A stretch of 64,000 bases of DNA, taken from assembly GCA_947652115.1 (NCBI GenBank), contig OX393569.1, positions 3,295,080 to 3,359,079 on the forward strand, written 5' to 3'. The stretch is from Blastomussa wellsi. Lineage: Eukaryota > Cnidaria > Anthozoa > Scleractinia > Plerogyridae. The position numbers and the translations under genes are program-made. Shown one piece after another: positions 1 through 11,880 of this stretch. Below the pieces are notes generated by a model. It made no database searches. It was not told where the DNA came from and was given only the letters and a program-made list of their open reading frames with translations. Position 1 is the stretch's first letter, and the number at the start of each line of letters is the position of its first letter.

Positions 1-213
1 TTAAGAACATCAAATTTCCACGGGGCAACTATCAGCCGATAGTTCCTTGACAGGAACACTCTATTGTTTAATTAGAAAAGTCTCACAAAGGGGGGCTCAC
101 AGCCCCCCTCAGGATCCCCCTAGCCATGCCCTTTCTTAGCAAAAGTCACTAAGTAACCAGGGTTACCCATAAAATTAGTGTCACTCTGTAATCTGACTTA
201 ATTGCAGTGGTAG

Positions 214-3200
214 GATCACATGTGATTTGGCTCCAATCAACTTTGGGGTCCGGGACTCAGGTTTGGGAATTCTTAAGCAGTCTTCAGATGATGAGCGGGA
301 CTGGATACTTATCAACAAGAAAACCCCATCTGGAGCTACTGGACCTTCTGCTGACCATACTTCAGGCATCTCGGGCTCAGGATATTATGCATATTTGGAA
401 GCCTCAGGAATCCGAATTGGAAACAGAGTATGTGGACTGATTTTTTTAAAGGAATTTTTGGAATTGATGCCAAAATGTTCCATAATTGCATTTTCCCCAA
501 ACAAATTTTCAGTACTCCCTTGTTGGCAGGAACAAAACGCAGGTTACAGGTGACAGGTCACAGGTCACAGGCCACAGATCACAAGTCAGAGATAGGAAAA
601 AAGGAAAACTCAACAATTACAGAATGCAGGGGCCCTGGTGCTCATTAAGGAGTTTTCAATTCTGTAATTGTTGAGCTTTCCTTTTTTCCTGTAACCTCTG
701 ACTTGTGACCTGTGACCTGTGACCTGTGTTTTGTACCTGCCGCTCCCTTGCACAAGTTCCTTGATGGAGAGATCAAGGCCCAGTGTGAAGGGTCCTGCCT
801 AAACACAGCTGGTGTCGTGCACTCAACTTTGGTGATCTTTAGTTTACGCTTATAAACTGATAATAAATCACTATGCTGCAGGGCAGAACACCATTCAAAA
901 TTGAAGTTTGTAGATCATTTTAAGGCTATTAAATACAGATTGAAGATGCTGGAGTGGTAGTTCCTGTAAAATATCTGTCACATGTGACATTTTAGCTAAG
1001 TGTCTTACCCCTGTAATAAAGTATTGTATTGTATTGTATCATATCGTATCGTATCGTTATCTCATCGTCTTGTTTCGTATCGTATCAAGATATCGTATTG
1101 TATCGTATCAAGATAAACATGGTTACTTTGGAAATATTATTAAATTTCCATGCAGTTATTAGGAGAATTTCAATTTTTCTTGTGTAGCTAAGGTAGAGAC
1201 GGCATTTGTATTCCTTTATGCCTGGCTAATAAATAGGTAATTGCTATAGTTTCCCTGGCTACCTCTTCCAGCAAATATACTATTTTATATTATTTTGTAT
1301 TAGCTCTTGTAAGCTTGTAAATCTACTGGCAGCAGTTGCTATTGTTTTAGGGGCTAGGGGCATTGTTCCTGTTGTTTGTTTCATTGTTTTCATGCAGGGT
1401 ATCGAGCCATTCATGTGAGACCTTACAAGAGGTCCTACATCGCCCATTTTATATAGGGTTTTTCTTAAGATAGCTGTGTCATTAATTGATCAGTAAATCC
1501 TTAAGTGAAGATGTTTTCTTTTTTTGTCAGGCATCATTTGAGACCCCTTGGTTCACAGCTGGGGTTGGATGCAATATGAGTTTCTTTTACCATATGTCTG
1601 ATCGTTCAAGTAGCAATGCTATGGGGACCCTGATTGTTGAGGTGAAAACAGTGGATAAAACATGGTTCATAGTATTTGGGAAACGTGGAAATCAAGGCAA
1701 CATTTGGCATCAAGGGATTGTTGATCTCTCGGTGAGAGTCATATGTTTTCTAATATTATTGCAGTTTAATAAATACACATATCCACCTCACAGAGGGTCA
1801 CTGAAAATTTTAATGTGGTTGAAGTGTTGACTCAAAGGGCATGCAAAACATAAAACAAAAAGTAAAACATTAAATGAAACAGTTTATGTTTTTTCTTTGG
1901 GGGTGGACCTCAAACCAATTAATATATTAATTTTCTCTGGGAGGAGTTTGAATGGATCTTTTTTGGAGCAATGCACAAATTTATTTGTAAGCTGATGCTT
2001 TAATTATCAGATCATACTAGATTCACACAGTGTGAGGCAAACGCTACTTTGTCGAGTCTACTGACATATATATAGAAGATGAAAAAGACTTGACATTCTG
2101 TTGTTCTTGCCCAAGCTGTGACAAGTAATCTTATTTCAACATGATTGATGAGTGACAAAAATTCCTGGTTTGATTGTAATCACAATACTTTAAAACATGC
2201 AATTCAATGTGACTTGCTGGTCATCTTGTATGCCAGTTGCTGAAGAAGGATGTCTCTCTTTTTTATGCTTGATATAATGTGTCAGCTAGTTTGAGGTTCT
2301 TAATTATTAGTAGGTTACATTAAATATAGGCATTAGCAAGCCATGCAACCTTACGCTGAGCAGATAGATGTAGGCAGCTTAAGAACATTTTTTATCCTGA
2401 ACATGAAAGTAATATGAAAGGTTAAATCACTGAGATCGGTTGTCGTCAGGTCCATACAGCTGGTGAATTCATTTGTAATCTCTTCTGGAATGTCACAGTC
2501 TCTGAGTTTAATACCAAGCACTGTCTTTCCTTCAATGGCACCAAGAATCTCAAGGCTGAAGGGCTCGTCAAAAAGCTCTGGTGTGAGAACCACAATCATT
2601 CTAGAAGCATTTCTTGATGGTTTTCTGTTTGTGGTGACATTAAATCTGTTTGCTTCCATCATTCCACTAAGCCATCTCTTTACCCACAATCTTTCTTGTC
2701 TACTGTGATAAATATGAACCTGAGAATCCTCTGGCACTGCAATTAGGGAAAATCAAAATTCACTTCACAGATATAGTCATTACTCTGTCTAAGGACACCA
2801 TTGGGGCTGCAGGCTCCAAGAGACCGCATGGTGTCCAGCATATAGAGAAATTATATTTAGATACAGTAAAATTGCTGAGAAACGGTGCATGGGGACCAAC
2901 ACCAGTTGTCTAGATGTCAGTCTTACAGAGTTGTCCATTGTCCATTGTGTGCGTATTTTCAACATGTGTGGTTATAGGAGTATTAGCACACTTCTTCTAT
3001 CCCCAGCCCCAAGGAAAGGTGTTGGAGATTCCTAAGGGAAGGAAAAGGGGCAGAGTTTCAAAAGCAGTATTTTGTGAGAAATGTTTGAAGCTAACTAGAA
3101 TCTCTGGAGTGATGAGGTAGAGCCCAAACCAAAGCAACTTTCATGAGAGTGTGGCAGGGATGGCGTGTAGGAGGGTAGGGGGTAGGGCAGCTTCATCATC

Positions 3201-6200
3201 ATCATCGTCATTGCCATAATAATTAATTAATTAAATTTATTGTTTACTATTTTATTTATTTCTCAGGGGAGAGGGCTTGGTCCGGTTGGGAGCTTGCTGT
3301 GGGGGAGGGGGGAGGAAGCATCATAGCCAGATTAATGCAAAAACTTACATGTTTCTGGATCAATGGGTGGTTTTGGTATCTTCATCCTTAATGGATATCT
3401 TGCACTACTGCTGGGTGTCCATCGCCGTAGGTCAGGCTGCCACTCATTCATGCCGTTAAGAGAGTATACATCATTGTCATGGAGCCACTGAAGATGCGCT
3501 GTCCTATACCTAACAGCTCTGTTGTCTCCTTGGGTTGAAAACTCATCAAATTCTAGAACATAATTTAATTAGTATTGTCAGATGCAGTTCCCCAGGCACT
3601 ATGTACATTTTTTGTACACCAGGCTCAGTTGATCTTCCATGCCCAGGGACATACTTAACAATTATTCCCCTTGCGCGCGTTGGATATGAGATGGTAGGTA
3701 GCCAACGAGGTGTGTAGCGCCGAGTTGGCTATAACCATCTCATATCCGACAAGCTAGCGCGAGTGGAATAATTCTTTTATTAAAAACGCCCAAAAATATT
3801 GTACAAACATTGTAAAAATGCATTCTTTTATGTGTACACATACCATATTTGTAGCTCAGTGGTATATATGTCTCTAAGCCAATCAAAACTCAGGAAATGT
3901 AATATACCATAGCTAGTTTTTAATAATTCCCTATATAAATGAGGTGGGGGAGGTGCTTCTTGGAAATTCAGAATTTGAAGTTAAATTTGCCACTCATGAT
4001 TGGAACACAAAAATTCAATTAGTGCTATAGTGTTCAATCAAGTGAGTACAGTAAAATTGCAAAAAGAATTACCTATACACTCTTTAGGGTATCCCCTTGA
4101 GGCAGGGCTCCTATTGGCTGGATTTACTTGGTTTTGTTGTTCTTCAGTGTACCAACTGTCACAGTATGTTGTCCTTGAGCAAGAGTAACTGCGTGTTTCA
4201 GATTTTTTATCAGAGATTTCACCACTTTGTTGACAATGACTTCTTGAAGACATGGCACAGCTGGCAAATAATTATTTAAATAATAATTATTATTATTATT
4301 AATAATGATCATTATATTATTATCATTATCATTGTTCTTATTAGTATTATTGCGAGCATTATTACAATTATAATTATTATTTTGGCTGCATATATTATTA
4401 ATTGTGGAGCTACTCCAGTGCACCAACATATTCATTTTGACATAAAGTACATGAAATATATGAACTACAGATGTATATGAAAGTGAGAAATGATCATCAC
4501 AGTGAATTTTCAATTTAACCAAGTGGAATAAAGATGAATTAAGCCTGAAAACATTCAGGGCTTTTCAGGCTTCTTTATTATTCCAATTGTTTAAATTGGA
4601 CATTCTCACACTCAAAATTCACTCAAAATATAGTGTTACTGCCACTGCCAATTAAAAAATATATTATTCTTTTATACCTTTAGTTGGTAATAATATTATT
4701 ATTTCTAAATGCCTTTTCATGCATGTCTCCTTTAACTAAATATGTTTTTGGAGAGCACCAGAAATTTTTTTTATAGATTTGATGATAAATTTAAAATGAA
4801 AATGAATAACAATCTGAGTGGATAAGTAAACATTCAGAACATTCACATAATATATTTGCACACTTTCAGCTTCTGGTACATGATATTTTGGATTAGTTTT
4901 AGTTTCCACAAAGAAACACATTTTCTTCTAAACACTTATTTACAACATGTACTTACCTTAAAAGACAGAAACTACACAGTACAGCGGGAATATTTGAGAG
5001 TTGTTGGATTTTATCACCATGGCAATTCACTACATTTTTAATTTATAAATACATTTTTGGAAAGGAAAACTTTCTTTCATTGGCTAGACTGTTTTAGTAG
5101 GATTTTTAAATATTTCAGTACTCTATACCTTTGATCAGAAAATAATTTCTTTTAACTTTTTTGGAATATTTACATATTCTTTTAGGATGAGAATTGAGTA
5201 TTCAATCAACTCAAAATTTGTCTGAGTGGGAGTTTAGCCAGCAGGTGTCAAAATTGTTTTTAGTTTTAGTTATAAAATATTCATGTGTGTTGACTCATAT
5301 GGAAACTCATAATCAGTGACAAATCTAAGAAAATTAATATGTTGGCTATTAAATTATAACTGGTAAGAGTGAATTAATATGACTTATCCTCACTAAATGA
5401 AACTATACAAAGTATAAAATATATTCACAGGGATTTAACTATGAAAATGATTTGTTACAATTATATTATTTAACCCAGATAGCTTGAAATCCTTAATGAC
5501 CTGTTATGATTAATAAGTTAAAGTAGCATATGTGCATAATTTCCACGAATGAAAAATACTTTTCACAAGTGATGATGTGTCTGGAAAGGATATGACCCAT
5601 TTATTCGGAATTTTTCAATGAGGGAATGACCCCCCATCTTTTCGTTTAGTCAGCAGAACAACAAAATGTTTGGAATACCAGCTGAGAACATGTAGCCACT
5701 ATTATAAAAATAATTCTGTTACAAGATTGTAGCAGCATCCAATATTATAATTCCACATGGATGCTAGGTCAAAATTTTTTTGTATAGAAATTTGCAGTTG
5801 ACTAAGTTTTTAATCTTTTTTAGGTTTACAAAGGATTTGTTGCCGTAAAATTTACTGCAGCCAAAGGAAAAGCAGCAAATAGTGACATAGCTTTGGATGA
5901 TATTGTGTTTAGGTAAGATGAATTAAGAGGTACAGTCTTGTACGGGTAATGTGTATAATTAAGTTCAATGCTACCTGTTACCATCTCCCCAGGCAAACAA
6001 ACATGTTGTTTACAGGGAGTTTTGGTTTACTTTTTGTTATTTTTTGTCTGTATCTTTCATTTTATTGGTTAGTTTAAATAAGTTTAACAGTTAACAAGTA
6101 TTTGAATTTATAAAGGTTCATCGTATAGGAGTAGTTATATATACGATCATTTTGTAAATGTTTACTATTCATTCATAATGGCTGATATCGATGATGATGT

Positions 6201-9200
6201 TTGAAACATCGAAACATGTTCTGAAAACTGTGTTTTTAAAGATAACTGTTACATTTGTGCTATCAAGACCAATTTACTATTTATGTTGAAACAAACAACC
6301 TGTCTTTAAATTAATCAATAAGCCCCTTCTCTTGAGCAACCAGAAACAGCTATTTCAATTTGTTTCATGGGTTGACTTTCTTGCATTTTTTCAAGTCCTA
6401 CTTTATTATCTTCACTCTCATTTGCATTTCCCAATAATTATTGTCATCTTTTAGTGCCAGCTGTGGTTCTGCAAAAGCTTGTAGCAGTCCAGACGTTATT
6501 CCCATATTTGGTACCAAAGAAGGAACAGGTATACACCCTGAACCAAACTTATCTTTAAAGGTCGTTTTCATATCATGTCATGGAAGCCATATTGTGCTCC
6601 ATTAAACGAAGAAATGTTGACCACATTGGCAGGGAATTGAACTTTGTTTTAGTACAAACATCGTCTCTTGTTTCAGTGATCCAATAATTGGCTGAGTGGA
6701 AATGTTCTACAGGTCAAGGCTGTATATAGCTTATAATAACACAGCTAGCTAGCAGGCTGTGCACAGCGTTTATTATTGAATGCAAGGCCTAGTATATACT
6801 GGTAGGTTCGACTGTAGCTGATGGCAGAAACACAACTCTGATTCAGGCATCATACCAGTCACACCAAATTCAGGATTTACTGAATCTACGTAACAATTAT
6901 ATTAACTTCCGGTGGAAGTTTAAATAATTTAACATAATTTAGTAGAGGTGAGGCAGAAGTATGCTATTGCCGTGCCAGAGGCATGTAGCACGGCAGAGCT
7001 TTTCAACTTACCGTCGTGCCAAATTTGAACTAAAGTTTGATTCATTCACCGTGCTTCCGCCATTCTTTTGTTGAATCTAATTCCTGGATTAAGTTCAGCA
7101 TACCAGAAGTACAACATCTGAACTGGCCCTTACCCTACCATTAGGTCACCACAGCTCTCACAACTTGCCAAGGTGGTCCCCTTGTATGGTATGGTCAGGA
7201 GCCCATGAGAAGGAGCCTCCATCTTCTTTTTACTGACCATCTGAGTCAACCCTGTCCCGTATCTTTTTATTTTTAGAAGCACCTCCCGCTGTGATTTTTG
7301 CGGGTGTTTTTGTAATAGCCAATCATGTGAGAGCTCACTGTTCTAAAAATAGAAAGATACGGGACAGGGTTGACTCAAGGGCAAAGTATGAATGGAGGCT
7401 CCTTCTCATGGGCTCCTGGTATGGTATGGTATTGATCCAGTTATATCCAAACTGTGTTTTTCAGGTATGCATTTGTCTGTGAGTGGCCATGGTGGTGCTA
7501 TCCTGGGTGGCATGAGTGCTAATCATTCTATCAGAGGCAACTTGTCCTTTACATACAACGCCTGGACACACATGGCCTTCCAGTACAATGGTCAGACAAA
7601 ACAACAAGTAAGATTTCTCTTTACCTCCAATCTGACAGCAGAATAATTATGGAAGCAGTAAATAAAATTTATTATTAATTAATTAATTAATAATCAATAA
7701 TTATATATAATAATTATAATTATTTATAATAGTTATAATTTGTGGTATGCAGTAATTATTATGTATAGTATCAAAGGCATATAATATGTGCATAAAGCCA
7801 TGTAGCTACACCCTTTGCACACATTGCATACCTACAATGCAATTCATAAGCAGTGGCCTTCTTTTAGTGGTTGGTGTGCTGTCCAATTGCAGTGGCCTTG
7901 TGGTTAGTGGGTTGGACTCTGGATCCTCTCCATGTAGGTGTATAAATTGTTAATGGCAAATTGTTGGGGCAACTGGACAGAATGCTGGGGAGTAACCTGC
8001 GATGGACTAGCATTCCATTCACGGGTAGCAGCAATACTCCTAGCTGTTTCATGCTACAGAACTGCAGTTCTCTGCTTTGTCAATGTTTTCTGCTGCAGAG
8101 AAAACGTTTATGTTCCATTCTAAAAGCAGAAAAAATGACACAGTGCTGTAGGAAGGACATGATAGCTAGCCTGTGTAGCCGGCGGGATTTGCAGGCACCA
8201 GTGACTTGACATTTGCAGATGAAGCCCGTAAAGTCGAGCGGGAAAGCCACAAGTGGAACTCGACCCCTTGCCAATCCACTTGTAGCTTTGCTGCTTGCAC
8301 AGATGCATTCTTGTTTCCAGAGCCCGCAATCCTTCTGGCCTGCGCCAGGGATCGAGCATGGGCAGAGTGCACATCCTGTAGGTTTTAGCCAATCAGATTT
8401 GACAATTAGTCCGTGAATCACAGACTTGCAGTTTTGGAGGTGGCCAGAGGTCTCAATACCTGGTGCAGACCAGAAGGTTCGTGGGCTCTAGGGATGAGAA
8501 TAGAACAGATGGCTGCTCTGCACAAGAACGGCTCATCCTTGATGTAAAAACCTGTGAAACTCACGAGTGACGTAAAACAAAGAACGAAGAAGACAACAAA
8601 GAACTCAAAACAATATGGTACAGTAAAACAATAGCTCAAAAACAAAGAAAATGTCACAGGTTTTTACACCGCGGTAAACAGCACTCGCAGAACAAGCATA
8701 TGGTCATCGCTCCTGCCAGCTACACTGGCTAGAAGGGCACATCCCTGAAGCAAACCAAGGTAACAACTGGAAATTCCAAATGACAATTTGAATGCCCAGA
8801 CGTATGAGCCAGTTTAAATGAAAAGAATTTGCTTCTTTTTCTTCAATTTCTGTTTTTGCAGATGCTGTTTGTCAATGGCAGGGTGGATCAAGTGATGAAC
8901 AATGTTACTGCCCCCTTTTTGCCAACAAACCTCCTCTTGGGACAGAATGGTGCTAAGCACATGTCTGGACAGTTGGATGAGGTACTGACAAAAATTTGAA
9001 TGTCTTTATCTGTCCTAACTGGAGGCCTGCCATACTGAACATCTTGTAAAACATAATTATAAGTGGATATTTGAATCATCTGGAAGCAAGGAGTCTCTCC
9101 TAGATCAAACAAGATTCTTTTTGGAGACAGGGTATCATACCAACTCTCGAAATTGTATGTATATGCTCAAGTGTGAAACTAACTGGATCAGATTTTCTCT

Positions 9201-10073
9201 TTAATGAAGCTGTTTTTTTGCTGCTTCAGGTCCAGATTTGGAATACTGCTGTTGACATGTCTGGTATCTATGACAAGTACTTGAAAGGCACTGAAGAAGG
9301 GATTGTCAGATATTATAAGTCAGTGAAGATAACAATGTTGTAAATTTGACTACCACAACTAACCAGTGTGAGGTCAATTTATTGAGCATCGCACTGGTAT
9401 TGTGAAGGTCGTGGGTTCATATCCCATTGAAGCCATGAATTATTTTAGGCTTTTTTATCCCAATTGCTTAAATTGCAAATTCACTGTGATGCTCTTTATG
9501 TGGGGCTTAACAGGCACAAAATGTACTGGTAGGTCAGGATCAATTTTAATGTAAAATTTTTGAGTGACAGTTAGTTATGAAGCCACAGTTTGTGGCACCA
9601 TTATTCACAGAGGTCACAGGTTCGAATCCCATTGAAGCCATGAATTTTTTCAGGCTTCTTTATTCCAACCTCCAAGAGAGCAATGAAGAAATAAATCAAC
9701 AGTGAATTGGCATCAACAAGAACTCAGAAAAAATCCGAGTCCCAGATGGGATTTGAACCCACGACCCTTCGTGATCTAGTCAGACGCTCTAGATCACGGA
9801 GGGTCGTGGGTTCAAATCCCATCTGGGACTCGGATTTTTTTCCGAGTTCTTGTTGATTCCAATTCAATGTTGATCCTTTATCCCAGTTACTTAAATGAGA
9901 AATTAACTGCGATGATCATCTCTCACTTTTAAACTTCTCTGTATCAAAACTAAACCAGGTGCAATGAGGGAGAAGGACAACAGCTAAAAGACAGTACTGT
10001 GTCAAAGAAGCCTGGCTACCTTAATGGAACAAACTGGCTTTCCTCGTCACTGGAACTTAACAAGCTAAACTGA
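214..10073 (+). CDS. MAM and LamG/ConA-like domain extracellular protein, 3' part
   Basis: Eight exons join in consistent phase: 214-427, 1531-1731, 5824-5912, 6455-6528, 7465-7607, 8862-8981, 9230-9318 and 9959-10073 (TGA), about 348 visible residues. Exons 1-3 form a MAM domain: DDERDW, the TPSGATGPSADHT signature, GYYAYLEAS, and the closing ANSDIALDDIVF. Exons 5-8 form a concanavalin/LamG-like fold: AWTHMAFQYNG, LFVNGRVD, LLLGQNG, GQLDEVQIWN and YYKCNEGEGQ. Such combinations belong to secreted or cell-surface adhesion and matrix proteins. The first exon begins with one base completing a codon, so upstream exons and any signal peptide lie before base 1. Intron 1 is about 1.1 kb and intron 2 about 4.1 kb; the latter hosts an opposite-strand gene. 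The donor of exon 7 is weak (GTCAGT); reading through it would give a short alternative C-terminus ending near 9343. Specific function is unknown. Confidence 0.8.
526..740. repeat. Fold-back (MITE-like) inverted repeat
   Basis: Two arms of roughly 85 bases are inverted copies. Each carries serial ACAGGTCACAGGTCACAGG-type units, a run of A/T-rich linker and CAACAATTACAGAAT, around a short unmatched centre near 635-655. It sits 98 bases after the first visible MAM exon, in intron 1. The structure is typical of a non-autonomous fold-back element; no coding sequence is present. Confidence 0.75.
1021..1113. repeat. Pentanucleotide microsatellite (GTATT/CGTAT)n
   Basis: Imperfect tandem GTATT changing to ATCGT/CGTAT units over about 90 bases, in an intron of the MAM/LamG gene. 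Confidence 0.8.
2351..4253 (-). CDS. TIR-like domain protein, nested three-exon gene
   Basis: Three minus-strand exons, 4253-4073, 3552-3349 and 2736-2351, have consensus acceptors and donors and matching phase 1/phase 1 junctions. They give a 256-residue protein from ATG 4253 to TAA 2351. The C-terminal part (about residues 133-230) resembles a TIR/SEFIR-type domain: a first strand VHIYHS, an RLWVKRWL helix, the SRMIVVLTPELF strand-loop, a glutamate (E191) where the WCxxE glutamate of TIR domains falls, and VLGIKLRDC. The segment between the first helix and SRMIVVL is shorter than usual, so the fold may be degenerate. Residues 1-128 are Ser/Gln-rich and then a conserved-looking block (RTAHLQWLHDND) with no recognised family. 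There is no membrane segment or signal peptide. TIR proteins act in immune signalling or NAD cleavage; which applies here is not shown. The gene lies wholly inside an intron of the opposite-strand MAM/LamG gene. Confidence 0.6.
3659..3773. mobile_element. MITE-like inverted-repeat element, family A copy 1
   Basis: Short element with inverted termini (AATTATTCC...GGAATAATT) and inner inverted blocks GGATATGAGATGGT / ACCATCTCATATCC around a GCCAAC...GTTGGC core. A second copy lies at 19089-19197. It contains no coding sequence and is probably a non-autonomous DNA element. Confidence 0.7.
4266..4380. repeat. AAT/ATT-rich microsatellite
   Basis: Imperfect trinucleotide ATT/AAT tract just upstream of the TIR-like gene's start codon (minus strand). 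The Asn-rich open frame across it is an artefact of the repeat. Confidence 0.7.
4483..4610. repeat. SINE-tail fold-back fragment
   Basis: Contains the phrases GATCATCACAGTGAATTTTC and CAGGCTTCTTTATTATTCCA seen in several other places in the window (near 9430, 9640, 31290 and 63000). Two inverted halves, GGAATAAAGA and TTATTATTCC, flank a CCTGAAAA...TTTTCAGG stem. It is a fragment of a tRNA-derived SINE family. Confidence 0.55.
7197..7417. repeat. Long inverted repeat in MAM/LamG intron
   Basis: Left arm AGGAGCCCATGAGAAGGAGC... and right arm ...GCTCCTTCTCATGGGCTCCT pair. So do GACTCAACCCTGTCCCGTAT and its inverse further in, around a central spacer near 7280-7340. The element ends about 47 bases before the LamG exon acceptor at 7464. 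Confidence 0.75.
7883..8075 (+). mobile_element. tRNA-derived SINE, family S1
   Basis: A box-A-like TGGCCTTGTGGTTAGTGGG is followed by GTGTATAAATTG, CCTGCGATGGACTAGCATTC and AGCAATACTCCTAGCTGTTT. The same order of blocks recurs at 48573-48770 and, inverted, at 59206-59330. The box B region is degraded. No coding. Confidence 0.6.
8543..8668. repeat. Small inverted-repeat element
   Basis: TGTAAAAACCTGTGA at the left end and TCACAGGTTTTTACA at the right end are perfect 15-base inverted copies about 95 bases apart. MITE-like, intronic. Confidence 0.6.
9375..9665 (+). mobile_element. Two tandem tRNA-derived SINE fragments, family S2
   Basis: Two box-B-like phrases (GTGGGTTCATATCCCATTGA near 9411 and CAGGTTCGAATCCCATTGAA near 9617) are each followed by GCCATGAATT...CAGGCTTCTTTATTCC. 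The same tail occurs at 62913-63055. They lie in the last intron of the MAM/LamG gene. Confidence 0.6.
9695..9874. repeat. 180-bp palindrome built from tRNA-like box B halves
   Basis: The left arm reads as the exact inverse of the right arm over most of about 85 bases. The right arm carries GGGTTCAAATCCCATCTGGG (box B / T-arm-like), and the outer parts GAATTGG and CAACAAGAACTC also pair. The short centre is near 9780-9790. It resembles a head-to-head pair of SINE fragments, or a fold-back element, in the last intron of the MAM/LamG gene. Confidence 0.8.
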
Positions 10074-10779
10074 ACTGGAAGTACTCACTTTGCGTGTGGG
10101 CTGGATAGATGAATGGTTACTGTCAGTGGAAACACAAGCTACTGGCAGATCTGGGCATTTCAACTATTGGTCATATTTGTTTTTAGTTTAACTAGGTTAA
10201 TATGTTTTAACATGAAGGTAGCACTCTTGCAAATATGACATAAAATGATTAGAGTTAAATTCCAATAAACAAACTTCAATTATATTAATTTGTTGAAAAA
10301 GTGCCATCTTTGATTAAAACAGGTTCAGTTAACATTAGTTGGAAACAGATTTAACATCAAAACCAATATGACGTAGTGCGAAGTCACACTGTGGGCAAGT
10401 CACTAATGGGAAAATTTACCCCTGCAGGTTACAAGTGTAACTAGTGTTAGCGTCTAGCCTCATCAGTACAGTAAACATTAGTAGTATAACCAGAAAACCA
10501 ATTGACTATAAAAATTTTAGAATTCCATCAGAGGAAACAAAATTGGTGAAGAAAACTATATAACAATGTAGTTAGTTTGGATATTCTTGTATCTGAACCA
10601 TATGATATTGTGTTCACATCTTTTCTGAATGATGCCCCCATTTTTTGTAATCTTTTAAAAAAATACATTTCAGTTTCTGCATCAACTGTATATATTTATC
10701 AATTTTGTCTTCAACATCACTTCATTTTATTCTAGTTGTGGGGCTTCATTGCCATGCCTATTCACCATTTCCACATCTC

Positions 10780-10931
10780 CCATAATACACCTTGTTAGCC
10801 CCCTCCCCCAATTTTGCATATATTAAGCATTGTCTTTAGTTTCTCTTGGGATGAGTGTAATACCCAGGAGAAATGGGTATTTTTTTGGGGGGTGGGGGAA
10901 GGGGGAGGGGGACAAACAAGGTGTATTATGG
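10780..10931. repeat. Fold-back element with G-rich stem
   Basis: Termini CCATAATACACCTTGTT and AACAAGGTGTATTATGG are perfect 17-base inverted repeats. Inside, CCCCCTCCCCC faces GGGGGAGGGGG, and CTCTTGGG faces CCCAGGAG. It is a MITE-like element with G-quadruplex potential on the plus strand near 10886-10911. Confidence 0.75.
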
Positions 10932-11339
10932 AAGTGTTTCTTCCCCTCAGTCATAAGAGCATTAAAGAAAGAATAGGACCCCAATGGGGTCCATGTGTTC
11001 TGCTGGTAAAGCAAAACATAGACAATTAAAGTGACTGAATGGAAAGATTCTATAAATTAAAAGTAAAACTGTTGTAGTGTACTGTAAGTTGTGTACAATG
11101 TAGTCAACACGAAAAAGTCAGTGCAGGGACATCTCCGTTCATGGGGGCGGAACGTGACAAGCCCTACAAAAATGTAAGACGTCTGCGCTGGAGGCTGTGC
11201 AGGGCGCATTGTTGAAATACAAAAACATGCATAAATATCAATGGTGCTCAGAGAAGTATACCAGCAGCAAGCTGACCAAGTTCCAACTCTTCAAAATTAT
11301 ATTCATGTATGTCAACAATGGCAGGGGGGCTACTTTTCA

Positions 11340-11880
11340 GTGTTATGAACCACAAAACATTGATCACTCACTTCTTGTTGGAAAATATAATTTCTGACGT
11401 TTGAGGGACGAATTAGTCGGAAATTATTATTCTGACGGCACGTTGGAGAGACCCGCGGTGCATCGCGGGCTGCTTTAGGAGTATTTAAGGTTTTGGCGGG
11501 AGATTTAGGTCATTCTAGGTCGGTCAGTCGGAGTGTTCGCCCGCTTTATTTTTTATTTTAGGATTACGTTTCCATTTGAATTAACTCGTATATTGTAGGA
11601 TGCCCTTTCCTCGGGGTCTCGTGCTGCTGCATTAGATGAGGAATACGTTTCCACATATTTTTTGGCCACATCTAAAGGGTGGTTTTTTAGTGGTTTTTCG
11701 TATCTGGCGTAGCACATTTTCTGAATTCTTGAGCTCTTTAGTTACCTTTGTGAGGAACACATAATTATGAATAATTCAATAGATATTAGGCAACATTGAA
11801 TCGCTCGGCTCATGGCTGACTGACTCATCCTAAATAAACTTTTCACATTGAATATCTCGTGTGAGTGTAGTCAGAATCAT
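11340..11880 (+). mobile_element. Possible solo LTR
   Basis: The stretch begins TGTTATGAACC. It has a GC-rich block with CGCGGTGCATCGCGGGC, a TATA-like GTATTTAAGG about 40 bases later, and AATAAA near 11830, the order expected of an LTR promoter and polyadenylation region. There is no retroelement protein nearby. A target-site duplication could not be confirmed by eye, so the borders are approximate. Confidence 0.35.

Noticed and set aside
4124..4522. 132-codon Asn-rich minus-strand open frame
   Set aside because: Arises from the AAT/ATT microsatellite; overlaps the TIR-like exon 1 in another frame.
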